Below are positions 48,937 to 57,274 of a DNA stretch of 64,000 nt, piece by piece. Numbering within the stretch: the stretch's first letter is position 1; each line of letters begins with the position of its first letter. Source of the stretch: JAMWDF01 sp964645405 (GTDB lineage Bacteria > Ratteibacteria > UBA8468 > B48-G9 > DSTR01); the NCBI GenBank assembly GCA_964645405.1, contig CAZYCA010000044.1, forward strand, positions 248,001-312,000. The letters run 5' to 3'. Position numbers and translations under genes: made by a program. Below the pieces are notes generated by a model, which had not been told where the DNA came from, ran no database searches, and saw nothing but the letters and a program-made list of their open reading frames with translations.

Positions 48937-49566
48937 ATGGGCGGTCAGCTTATTCCCTACATTATTGAGACAACAGAAAGAGGCGAGCGCGCGTATGATA
49001 TTTATTCTCGTCTTTTACGTGACAGGATAGTTTTTATAGGTTCTCCGATAACCGACCAGGTAGCCAATGTTATCATTGCTGAGTTACTCTTTCTGCAGAA
49101 TGATGATAGTCAGAAGGATGTCCACCTTTATCTTAATACTCCGGGTGGGTCCATTACTGCCGGGCTGGCGATATATGACACGATGCAGTTTATCAGCTGT
49201 CCGGTAGCTACTTACTGTCTTGGTCAGGCAGCCAGTATGGGTGCGGTATTACTTGCCGGTGGAAGCAAGGGAAAACGTTATGTGCTACCTCACAGCAGGG
49301 TTTTGATACATCAGCCCTGGGGTGGAGTAGAGGGAAGTACCACAGATGTCAATATTCATACCCGGGAAATGCTGAGATTGCGAAAAGTAGTGAATGAAGT
49401 TCTTTCCTTTCATACTGGACAGAGCTTGAAAAAAATTCAGGTTGATACAGAGAGAGATTTCTTTATGAATGCGGAAGAAGCAGTGGAATACGGTCTGGCA
49501 GATGAGATTCTTTCACCGGTGAAACTTAAGGCGGTGCGCGGCAATGGTACTTCTGAACAAAAGTGA
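48937..49566 (+). CDS. clpP: ATP-dependent Clp protease proteolytic subunit
   Basis: A 209-aa serine peptidase forming the tetradecameric Clp chamber. Catalytic triad S100 (GQAASMGAVLL), H125 (RVLIHQP) and D174 (TERDFFM). IYSRLLRDRIVFIG and YLNTPGGSITAGLAIYDTMQ are family-typical. In most bacteria the next gene is clpX; here lon follows directly, its ATG lying 23 bases inside clpP. The unfoldase partner must be encoded elsewhere. Confidence 0.97.
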   Translation: MGGQLIPYIIETTERGERAYDIYSRLLRDRIVFIGSPITDQVANVIIAELLFLQNDDSQKDVHLYLNTPGGSITAGLAIYDTMQFISCPVATYCLGQAASMGAVLLAGGSKGKRYVLPHSRVLIHQPWGGVEGSTTDVNIHTREMLRLRKVVNEVLSFHTGQSLKKIQVDTERDFFMNAEEAVEYGLADEILSPVKLKAVRGNGTSEQK

Positions 49567-51883
49567 GAGGGTTCTTCGCCGGCAGATGCCAGCAGTACCT
49601 CTGCGGGATTTGATTGTCTACCCGCATATGGTGGTACCCCTTCTGGTAGGCAGACCACGTTCTCTGAACGCTGTAGAGGAAGCACTGGCCCAGGATAGTT
49701 ATCTGGTGATATGCTTCCAGAAGGACCCGCAGGTAGAGGAGCCAGGACTGCAGGATGTTTACTCTGTTGGGGTCCTGGCCAAGATTCTGCAAAGTGCCAG
49801 AGAAGCAAGTGGAGCAATGAGAATTCTGGTGGAATGTCTGGAGCGGGTCCGGGTCAAAGAAATAGTCAAGAACCGCCGCTATTTTGCCTGTATCCCGGAG
49901 CGTCTAAAAGAGGAGAAGTCCAGAGATAAGGAAACAGAAGCCTTAGCCCGCCTGGCAACAGATCTGCTGGATAAATACCTGAAGTTGAATCCTTCTATGC
50001 CCAGAGAACTTTACGGGACGGTGCTTACCATTGATGACCATTCTAAACTCTGTGACACTATTGCCGGGTATCTGCCTTTGAAGCTGAAAGATAAAGCCCG
50101 GATCCTGGAAACTTTACCCATCTGCGAACGGCTGGAAAAACTGATTGATATCCTCAACGCAGAAATAGGCGTCCTGGAAGTCCAGAAAGATATTCAGGAT
50201 AAAGTGATAAAGAAGATTGAAGAAAGTCAAAAGCAGTATCTTCTGACTGAACAGTTAAAAACCATTCAGAAGGAACTGGGACGGGAGGAAGAATCACCGG
50301 AGCTTATGCAGCTCAGAGAAAAAATTAAGAAGGCGCAGATGCCAAAAGTAGCTGAAGAAAAGGCTCTGGATGAACTATCACGGCTGGCAAAAATGATGCC
50401 TCTTTCCCCTGAAGCCACAGTTTCCAGAACCTATCTGGAGTGGTTGATAAGTCTGCCCTGGAATGTTTCTACGGAAGACAATCTTGATGTTACTCATGCT
50501 GCCAGGATTCTGGATGAAGACCATTACGGGCTGGAAAAAGTGAAAGAAAGAATAGTGGAATATCTGGCAGTGAGAAAAAGGACGAATTCTCTGCGTGGGC
50601 CAATCCTTTGTTTTGTTGGACCACCAGGGGTGGGAAAAACTTCTCTGGGAAAATCAATAGCCCGGGCTTTAGGAAGGAAACTGGTGCGTGTTTCTTTGGG
50701 TGGTATCCGGGATGAAGCAGAAATCCGGGGTCATCGCCGGACCTACATTGGAGCACTACCAGGCCGGATTATTCAATCTATGAAAAAAGCCGGGGTCAAC
50801 AACCCTGTTTTTTTACTGGACGAAATTGATAAACTGGGTAAGGATTTCCGCGGGGACCCAGCCAGTGCTCTTTTAGAGGTTCTGGACCCGGAACAAAACA
50901 ACAGTTTCTCGGACCATTATCTGGAAGTAGAGTTTGACCTTTCTAAGGTTCTTTTTATCACCACAGCCAATACCGAGTTTACCATACCACCAGCGCTTCT
51001 GGACCGCATGGAAATAATTTCTTTGCCTGGCTATACCGTCTGGGAAAAACTGGAAATTGCTAAGAGATTTCTTGTTCCCAGGCAGATGAAGGAGCATGGC
51101 CTTAACGAGAACAATTTAAAGATTTCCGAAGAAGCCATTCTGGCTGTAATCAGGAATTACACCAGGGAAGCAGGTGTCCGGAATCTGGAAAGGGAGATAG
51201 CCAGTATCTGTCGCAAAGTAACAAAAAGACTGGTGGAAGAAGGAAAGGATTACCTGGTGCGGATTGGGGTCAAAGGGATAAGCAATTACCTGGGCCCGGA
51301 GAAATTCGTTTCGCAGATGGTAGATAAAGAGGGAAAGATTGGTGTGGTCACAGGAATGGCCTGGACCTGGTATGGTGGTGATATTATGTTTACGGAAGTG
51401 GTTACGCTGCCAGGGACAGGTGAACTGATACTGACCGGGCAGCTGGGGGATGTAATGAAAGAATCAGCGCAGGCAGCCAGAAGTTATGTGAGAGCCAATG
51501 CCGGGCGTCTGGGAATTGACCCTCAGTTTTACAAGGAATTTGATATTCATGTTCATGTTCCAGAAGGGGCAATTCCTAAAGATGGTCCTTCAGCTGGTGT
51601 TACTATTGTTACTGGTCTTGTTTCCTCTTTGACCAGGCAGCCTGTGGACCCGGCGGTAGCCATGACTGGAGAAATTACCCTGCAGGGGAAAGTATTGAAG
51701 ATAGGAGGGTTAAAAGCAAAAATTTTAGCTGCTCACCGTTCTGGAATCAAGAAGGTATTAATCCCTAAAGATAACGAGAAGGATTTAGAAGAAATTCCGA
51801 AGATGGTTCTGGAGGAATTGCAGGTACGTCTTGTCCAGACCATTGATGATGTTCTTGCAGAAGCGTTACTAAGAAGGGAATAA
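49544..51883 (+). CDS. lon: ATP-dependent protease Lon
   Basis: A 779-aa Lon protease of the LonA type. N-terminal substrate domain starts at VPLRDLIVYPHMVVPLLVGRP. Walker A GPPGVGKT at 359-366, Walker B LLDEIDKLG. Protease domain with S683 in PKDGPSAGVTI and K726 in GGLKAKIL, the Ser-Lys dyad. It degrades misfolded and regulatory proteins in the cytosol. It overlaps clpP by 23 bases, forming a tig-clpP-lon protein-quality unit. Confidence 0.97.
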   Translation: MVLLNKSERVLRRQMPAVPLRDLIVYPHMVVPLLVGRPRSLNAVEEALAQDSYLVICFQKDPQVEEPGLQDVYSVGVLAKILQSAREASGAMRILVECLERVRVKEIVKNRRYFACIPERLKEEKSRDKETEALARLATDLLDKYLKLNPSMPRELYGTVLTIDDHSKLCDTIAGYLPLKLKDKARILETLPICERLEKLIDILNAEIGVLEVQKDIQDKVIKKIEESQKQYLLTEQLKTIQKELGREEESPELMQLREKIKKAQMPKVAEEKALDELSRLAKMMPLSPEATVSRTYLEWLISLPWNVSTEDNLDVTHAARILDEDHYGLEKVKERIVEYLAVRKRTNSLRGPILCFVGPPGVGKTSLGKSIARALGRKLVRVSLGGIRDEAEIRGHRRTYIGALPGRIIQSMKKAGVNNPVFLLDEIDKLGKDFRGDPASALLEVLDPEQNNSFSDHYLEVEFDLSKVLFITTANTEFTIPPALLDRMEIISLPGYTVWEKLEIAKRFLVPRQMKEHGLNENNLKISEEAILAVIRNYTREAGVRNLEREIASICRKVTKRLVEEGKDYLVRIGVKGISNYLGPEKFVSQMVDKEGKIGVVTGMAWTWYGGDIMFTEVVTLPGTGELILTGQLGDVMKESAQAARSYVRANAGRLGIDPQFYKEFDIHVHVPEGAIPKDGPSAGVTIVTGLVSSLTRQPVDPAVAMTGEITLQGKVLKIGGLKAKILAAHRSGIKKVLIPKDNEKDLEEIPKMVLEELQVRLVQTIDDVLAEALLRRE

Positions 51884-51897
51884 CCCTGGAGGTGGAG

Positions 51898-53034
51898 ATG
51901 AAAAGGCATAGGTTGTTCACACCCGGTCCAACTACAGTACCTGAAAGTGTCCTTCTGGAGATGGCGCAGCCTGTCATTCATCACCGCACAGAAGAGTTTA
52001 TCGCTATTGCCTCAGAAGTTTTCCAGAACTTGAAATATGTTTTCCAGACAGAAAATGATGTTTTTATCCTGGCAAGTTCTGGAACAGGTGCCATGGAAGC
52101 AGCAGTTGTCAACCTGCTTTCACCTGGTGACAAGGTGATTGCTATTTCTGCGGGCAAATTTGGGGAAAGATGGGTTTCTCTGACTAAAGCCTACGGTTGC
52201 CAGGTGAAAGTCCTGGAATGGGAGTGGGGAAAACATTTCGCCATGGATGTTCTAACAGAGTCTCTGGAAAAGGAACCGCAGACTAAGGCTGTATTTAGTA
52301 CCCTGTGTGAAACATCCACGGGAACAGCTTTTGATGTGGAGCAGATGGGCAAGATTGTCTCCAGATATAAGGAAACAGTACTGGTGGTAGATGCTATTAG
52401 CAGTCTTGGGGCTGTACCCTGTAAAACTGATGAATGGCAACTTGATGTGGTGGTGACCGGTTCCCAGAAGGCGTTGATGCTGCCGCCCGGTCTTTCTTTT
52501 ATCAGTCTGAGCCCCAGAGCCTGGTCTCTGGTAGAAAATTCCAGGATGCCCAAATTTTATTTTGACTTAAGGAAGTATAAGAAGGTTCTGGAAAAAAATG
52601 ACTTTCCTTTTACCATGGCTGTCTCCCTGGTTGTGGGACTGAGACAGTCGCTGGATTTAATCAGGGAAAAGGGGCTGGAGAAGATATGGCAGGAACACAG
52701 TCTTCGGGCGGAAGCCACCAGGCAGGCGCTAAAAAGTATGGGTCTTAAGTTGTTTTCTGAATCCCCCTCAGATGCAGTGACTGCTGTCTGGTTGCCGGAA
52801 GGGATTGATGGAGAAAAACTCGTCCGGGAAGTGCGAAAGAAGTATGGTATTTCCATAGCCGGTGGTCAGGACCAGGTAAAGGGTAAGATTGTCCGGATAT
52901 CACATCTGGGCTGGCAGGACGAGTTTGATGTTTTGACTGCTATTGAAGCTCTGGCCACAGGGCTGTTACAGATGGGGTGGCAGGTACCTGTAGGTGAAGC
53001 TGTGGACAGGGCTTGCCGGGTTCTTTTCTCCTGA
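51898..53034 (+). CDS. Class V aminotransferase (serine-pyruvate/alanine-glyoxylate type)
   Basis: A 378-aa PLP enzyme. RLFTPGPTTVPESVLLEMAQPVIHHRTEEF, SSGTGAMEAAVVNL, SAGKFGERWVSL, VVDAISSLGAVPCKTDEW and the PLP-lysine motif TGSQKALMLPPG match the family of alanine-glyoxylate, serine-pyruvate and phosphoserine-like aminotransferases and the cyanobacterial soluble hydrogenase 42-kDa subunit. Substrate likely serine or glyoxylate. I use ATG 51898, spaced correctly after GGAGG; GTG 51892 lies within that site. It follows lon by 14 bases. Confidence 0.88.
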   Translation: MKRHRLFTPGPTTVPESVLLEMAQPVIHHRTEEFIAIASEVFQNLKYVFQTENDVFILASSGTGAMEAAVVNLLSPGDKVIAISAGKFGERWVSLTKAYGCQVKVLEWEWGKHFAMDVLTESLEKEPQTKAVFSTLCETSTGTAFDVEQMGKIVSRYKETVLVVDAISSLGAVPCKTDEWQLDVVVTGSQKALMLPPGLSFISLSPRAWSLVENSRMPKFYFDLRKYKKVLEKNDFPFTMAVSLVVGLRQSLDLIREKGLEKIWQEHSLRAEATRQALKSMGLKLFSESPSDAVTAVWLPEGIDGEKLVREVRKKYGISIAGGQDQVKGKIVRISHLGWQDEFDVLTAIEALATGLLQMGWQVPVGEAVDRACRVLFS

Positions 53035-53064
53035 GTAATTGTCTCCCCTCGGTTAACAAGCCAG

Positions 53065-53919
53065 TTAAAACTCCCAGGCGTGATAGGAACTCCGGTAAAA
53101 AGGACCGGAGAAGACTTTGCTAAATCCTATCTTTCTGGCTAATTCTTCATATGCAGCAAATCTCTGCGGGGATATATATTCTCTTACAGGAAGGCAGCCG
53201 GGGTCCGGTTGAAGGTACTGACCGAGGACAAGAAAATCGCAACCGGCTTGCTTTAATTCTTTCAGGACAGATTGGACCTGGCAGCTTGTTTCTCCTAACC
53301 CCAGCATTAGAGCTGACTTGACAGGAAAACCAGTCTTTTTAATTTTTCTGATAACATTAAGGGAGATCTGATAACTGGCTCTTGGTCTCACTTCTGGATA
53401 AAGTTCCGGGACAGTCTCAATATTGTGACCGATTATGTCAGCATCTGCCTGAAAGACAACTTCCAGACTCTTGTAGTTTCCCTGGAAATCAGGAATGAGA
53501 AGTTCCACCCGGGTGGACGGTGAGATTTTTTTGATAGCATCAGTTACTTCCTTAAAATGGAATGCGCCACCATCAGGCAGGTCGTCTCGGGTCACGGAGG
53601 TTATCACCACGTAAGGAAGCTGTAAAGAAGAGACAAAGGAAGCAATCTTTTCACTTTCTTCAGGGTCTGGTGGTTCCGGTTTCCCTTTACTGACACCACA
53701 GAAGCGGCAATTTCTGGTGCAGACATTTCCCAGAATCAGGAAGGTAAGATGACGCTGGGAAAAACATTCGTAAATGTTCGGACAGCTGGCACTCTCGCAG
53801 ACAGTGTGCAGATTATTTTCTTTGAGAAGATGACATATTTGACTGTACTGCCGTGAGATATTGACTCTTTTAGTGATCCAGGACGGTCTTCTACCTGAGG
53901 GATAAGAATTACTGGCCAT
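53065..53919 (-). CDS. lipA: Lipoyl synthase
   Basis: A 284-aa radical SAM enzyme that inserts two sulfurs into octanoyl groups. The auxiliary cluster is C41, C46 and C52 (CESASCPNIYEC) and the radical SAM cluster C67, C71 and C74 (CTRNCRFC). SVTRDDLPDGGAFHF and GHNIETVPELYPEVRPRASY are diagnostic, and the C terminus has FSGPFYRSSYHA with the conserved Ser. Start chosen at ATG 53919, overlapping the lpd stop by 11 bases; the open frame extends to 53988 without family sequence. Confidence 0.94.
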   Translation of the reverse strand: MASNSYPSGRRPSWITKRVNISRQYSQICHLLKENNLHTVCESASCPNIYECFSQRHLTFLILGNVCTRNCRFCGVSKGKPEPPDPEESEKIASFVSSLQLPYVVITSVTRDDLPDGGAFHFKEVTDAIKKISPSTRVELLIPDFQGNYKSLEVVFQADADIIGHNIETVPELYPEVRPRASYQISLNVIRKIKKTGFPVKSALMLGLGETSCQVQSVLKELKQAGCDFLVLGQYLQPDPGCLPVREYISPQRFAAYEELARKIGFSKVFSGPFYRSSYHAWEF

Positions 53920-55246
53920 GCCGGCGTGGCGGTAAGTGGATTGATTGACCGACGGTATCAGATACTGCTTCCATAACAGCCTCGGCAAATGTTGGATGGC
54001 AGAAGAGTATCTTTTCTACATCGTTTATTTTGAGCCCGAGTTTGACAATAACTGTAGCCAGAGCCACCAGTTCGGTGGCAGCTTCTCCAATAATATGGAT
54101 GCCTGAAATCTTCAGAGTACCAGCCTCAGCAACTACCTTCACCAGCCCGGTTGTTTTTCTCTCAGCCTGGGCCCGACCAAGGGAAGAAAAAGGGAAACGG
54201 CCAATTTTCACCGCGATGTTAGACGTACGCGCCTGGTTCTCGGTCAAGCCGCAGGAACCAATTTCTGGCTGGGTGAAGATGGAAACAGGTAGGCAATGAT
54301 AATCCATTGTTTCCTGCTTACCGGTAATGCTGGATGCTGCTACCAGGCCTTCTCTGGTGGCAACGTAGGCATACTGGTAGATACCGTTTACATCTCCTGC
54401 GGCGTAAACCTTATCCAGATTGGTACGCAGCTGATTATCAACCTTTATGCCGTTGTTTTCCACAGCTAATCCCCTGTCTGCCAGGTCAGAAAGATTAGCA
54501 GTTCTGCCGATAGCAAGTAAGATAACTTCTTCCGGAATTTCTTCTGTACTTTCTATCTTCTTACCGGTTTTAACCTGGATACCTTTCTCCTGCAAGGACT
54601 TTTCCAGAAGGGAAACGATTTCCTCATCCTGTCCCGGGAGAAGGTGTGGACACATTTCGTAGATGGTAACTCTTACACCAAAGGAGGAAAAAATACAGGC
54701 TAACTCGCAACCAATAACCCCACCGCCAATAATAGCTAATCTTTCCGGCAGTTTTTTCAAACTCCAGATATCGTCGCTGGTCAAAATTCTTTCTTCTCCC
54801 TGGAATAGTGCAGGGACAAGCGGCTTAGAACCTGTTGCCAGAATGATGTTTTTAGTTTTTATCAGCTGTCCGTTTACTTCCACCCTTCCTGGTTCCAGAA
54901 AGATACCCGTGCCTGGTTTTACCTGGACACCGTTGGCTTTTAAAAGGAAGGAGATACCAGCCCGCAGGCGAAGAATTACTTCCTTCTCCAGGGAGTCAAG
55001 AATCTTCTCCCAGGAAAACGAGGAAGTAGAATTGATTCCCATGGCAGAAAACGGTTGCACCTTTCTGGCAATTTGAACCAGAGCCTTGGTGGGGATGCAC
55101 CCTTGATTAAGGCAGACTCCCCCTAAAGCTTTCTCTTCTATCAGACAGACCTTCATACCATGCCGGGCACAGGATATCGAGGCAGGATACCCACCTGGTC
55201 CACCACCTATAACCACTACATCAAATTCTTCCACAGTTTTCACCAT
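53909..55246 (-). CDS. lpdA: Dihydrolipoyl dehydrogenase
   Basis: A 445-aa flavoprotein that reoxidises lipoyl groups of 2-oxoacid dehydrogenases or the glycine cleavage system. FAD motif GGGPGGYPASI, redox disulfide C45-C50 (CLNQGC), NAD motif GGGVIGCELA and the active-site His-Glu in FCHPTFAEAVMEAV. No E1, E2 or GcvH gene is in the window. It shares an overlap with lipA, which makes its lipoyl partner, and with gmhB (26 bases). Confidence 0.94.
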   Translation of the reverse strand: MVKTVEEFDVVVIGGGPGGYPASISCARHGMKVCLIEEKALGGVCLNQGCIPTKALVQIARKVQPFSAMGINSTSSFSWEKILDSLEKEVILRLRAGISFLLKANGVQVKPGTGIFLEPGRVEVNGQLIKTKNIILATGSKPLVPALFQGEERILTSDDIWSLKKLPERLAIIGGGVIGCELACIFSSFGVRVTIYEMCPHLLPGQDEEIVSLLEKSLQEKGIQVKTGKKIESTEEIPEEVILLAIGRTANLSDLADRGLAVENNGIKVDNQLRTNLDKVYAAGDVNGIYQYAYVATREGLVAASSITGKQETMDYHCLPVSIFTQPEIGSCGLTENQARTSNIAVKIGRFPFSSLGRAQAERKTTGLVKVVAEAGTLKISGIHIIGEAATELVALATVIVKLGLKINDVEKILFCHPTFAEAVMEAVSDTVGQSIHLPPRRHGQ

Positions 55247-55790
55247 CCTTTTTCAAGACTATCTCCGCGGCTTCAGATAAGTTACTGGCGATGAAATCTG
55301 GTCTGGTAGTCCAGTTTTCTATCTCCGCAGGAGACTGAGTCTTACCGGAAAGGACCAAAATAGTTCTTGTCCCGGCATTCTTACCAGCCAGAATGTCCAC
55401 TTCCGCGTCACCTACAAAAAAACAACGGCTTAAATCTGAAAGACCAAATTTTCTTGCTGCCTGCAGTATCATACCTGGTTTTGGTTTACGGCAATCACAG
55501 TTGTCCTGGTCGGTGTGAAGACAATAATGAACAGCAGCAATCCTGATGTTTTTGCTGGCCAGTACAGCCAGCATGCGCCTGGTGATTTCCTGCAGTGCCG
55601 CTTCCGAATAAATTCCCTTACCTACACCAGCCTGATTGGAAATAACGACAATATTATAACCTGCTTCCGAAAGTCTTTTCAAACCAGAAAAAGCCTCCGG
55701 TAAAAATTGGAACTCCTGCCAGTTTTTGGCGTAATCGTTTAATCTGAAGCGGCAGATGACACCATCCCGGTCCAGAAAAATTACTTTCAT
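55221..55790 (-). CDS. gmhB: D-glycero-D-manno-heptose 1,7-bisphosphate phosphatase (GmhB, HAD family)
   Basis: A 189-aa HAD phosphatase. Catalytic D7 and D9 (FLDRDGV), SNQAGVGKG, zinc loop C90-x-H92...C98-x-C100 (YCLHTDQDNCDC), then RKPKPGM and VGDAEVDILAGKNAG. These are diagnostic of GmhB and related histidinol phosphatases. It makes heptose-1-phosphate for LPS core. It overlaps argC by 4 bases and lpdA by 26. Confidence 0.91.
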   Translation of the reverse strand: MKVIFLDRDGVICRFRLNDYAKNWQEFQFLPEAFSGLKRLSEAGYNIVVISNQAGVGKGIYSEAALQEITRRMLAVLASKNIRIAAVHYCLHTDQDNCDCRKPKPGMILQAARKFGLSDLSRCFFVGDAEVDILAGKNAGTRTILVLSGKTQSPAEIENWTTRPDFIASNLSEAAEIVLKKDGENCGRI

Positions 55791-56830
55791 CTGGTAGAGG
55801 AGAGGCAGGAGTAAGAGAAAGGGATTGTCTCTGGAAAGCCAAACATAATATTCATGTTCTGGACAGCCTGTCCTGATGCCCCTTTAATCAAATTATCAAT
55901 GGCACTCATAACAACCAGGCTTTTTTTACCCACCAGTTTTATTCCAATGTCACAGAAATTAGAATCAAAGACATTTTTCGTAAGGGGGGATTGCCCGTAA
56001 GGCATAACCCGGACAAAAGGTTCACCAGCATAGAAATTTTCATAAAGATTCTGTAAATATTCAGCACTTGCGGTTTTCTTTAAGGTCACATAGATTGTGG
56101 AAAAAATTCCCTGATTGATGGGTACAAGATGCGGAACAAAAGTCACCTGATAGTGCTTGCCTGCAGCCAGGGTGAGAATTTCTTCCATTTCCGGGGCGTG
56201 TCTGTGTTCCCCAATCTTGTATGCCTTCACATTTTCATGGCATTCAGCGAATAGTAAAGCCGGAGAAGGAGTTCTTCCGGCACCTGTGACACCGCTTTTA
56301 GCATCCACTATTACGTCAGGCTGGATGATATTTTCCTTTGCCAGGGGAAGCAGTCCCAGAATTACAGAGGTGGGGTAGCAGCCGGGATTGGCTATCAGCC
56401 AGGCTTTTTTTATAAGTTCCCGCTGAAGTTCTGGAAGTCCATACACTGCCGTCTTACAGAATTCAGGACACAGGTGCTTAATATAAAAACTCTCATAAGT
56501 AGAAGGCTGCCGGAAACGAAAGTCAGCAGAGAAATCAATAATTTTTTTCCCTTTTTTTCTCAGCCGGGGAACAAAACGCATGGAAACACCATGGGGCAAG
56601 GCAAGAAAAATAATATCAGCCTTCTTCTCCAGCTGGTCCCAGTCAGGCTGAAAATTACAGGCAAGATTAATCAGTTTTCTTGTTCTGGGAACGACTTCTG
56701 TAAGTTCGGGATTACCTTCGTCTGAAGCCACGTACCCTGCTACTATTTCTACTTGTGGGTGTCGCAGAAGTATCTCTACCAGTTTTTGTCCAGCATATCC
56801 GGAAACACCAAAAATAGCTGCTCGAATCAT
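55787..56830 (-). CDS. argC: N-acetyl-gamma-glutamyl-phosphate reductase
   Basis: A 347-aa arginine-pathway enzyme reducing N-acetylglutamyl phosphate. NADP motif FGVSGYAGQKLVE, FLALPHGVS, catalytic C151 in ANPGCYPTSV, and GAGRTPSPALLFAE. Length normal. No other arg gene is in the window. It sits between rpsI and gmhB, on the minus-strand directon. Confidence 0.95.
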   Translation of the reverse strand: MIRAAIFGVSGYAGQKLVEILLRHPQVEIVAGYVASDEGNPELTEVVPRTRKLINLACNFQPDWDQLEKKADIIFLALPHGVSMRFVPRLRKKGKKIIDFSADFRFRQPSTYESFYIKHLCPEFCKTAVYGLPELQRELIKKAWLIANPGCYPTSVILGLLPLAKENIIQPDVIVDAKSGVTGAGRTPSPALLFAECHENVKAYKIGEHRHAPEMEEILTLAAGKHYQVTFVPHLVPINQGIFSTIYVTLKKTASAEYLQNLYENFYAGEPFVRVMPYGQSPLTKNVFDSNFCDIGIKLVGKKSLVVMSAIDNLIKGASGQAVQNMNIMFGFPETIPFSYSCLSSTR

Positions 56831-56857
56831 ATTTTTAATCTGGACCGCGCTGAAGGT

Positions 56858-57256
56858 TTAACGTTTGGTCCACTGGAATTTTTTTCTGGCACCTTTCTGA
56901 CCGTATTTTTTTCTTTCTTTCATCCGAGAATCCCTGGTCAGCAGACCAAATTCCCGTAGTCTGGAGGTGAGGTTGTTGTCGTACTTTACCAGTGCCCTGG
57001 CCAGCCCCAGTCTGATGGCGCCAATCTGTCCGCTTATGCCGCCACCTTCCGTCTTTATCTCTACATCAAATTTCTTTGTCAGTTCTGTAACTTCCAGCGG
57101 CTGGAGAATGGCTTGCTGGTGATATCTTAACGGGTAAAGACGGTTGATATTACTTCTGTTAACTGAAATCTTTCCACTGCCTGGTTTAATCTTGACCACA
57201 GCCACCGCTGTTTTTCTTCTGCCGACACCTAAAAAAAGTGAGTTCTGCATTTCCAT
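56858..57256 (-). CDS. rpsI: 30S ribosomal protein S9
   Basis: A 132-aa small-subunit protein. LGVGRRKTAVAVVKIKPGSGKISVN and GGGISGQIGAIRLGLARALV, with the basic C-terminal tail SRMKERKKYGQKGARKKFQWTKR that reaches the P-site tRNA. ATG 57256 follows AGGAG at 7 bases. The usual partner rplM (L13) is not upstream; xylB ends 18 bases before it. Confidence 0.97.
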   Translation of the reverse strand: MEMQNSLFLGVGRRKTAVAVVKIKPGSGKISVNRSNINRLYPLRYHQQAILQPLEVTELTKKFDVEIKTEGGGISGQIGAIRLGLARALVKYDNNLTSRLREFGLLTRDSRMKERKKYGQKGARKKFQWTKR

Positions 57257-57274
57257 CAAAAAGCTCCTTGTTTC

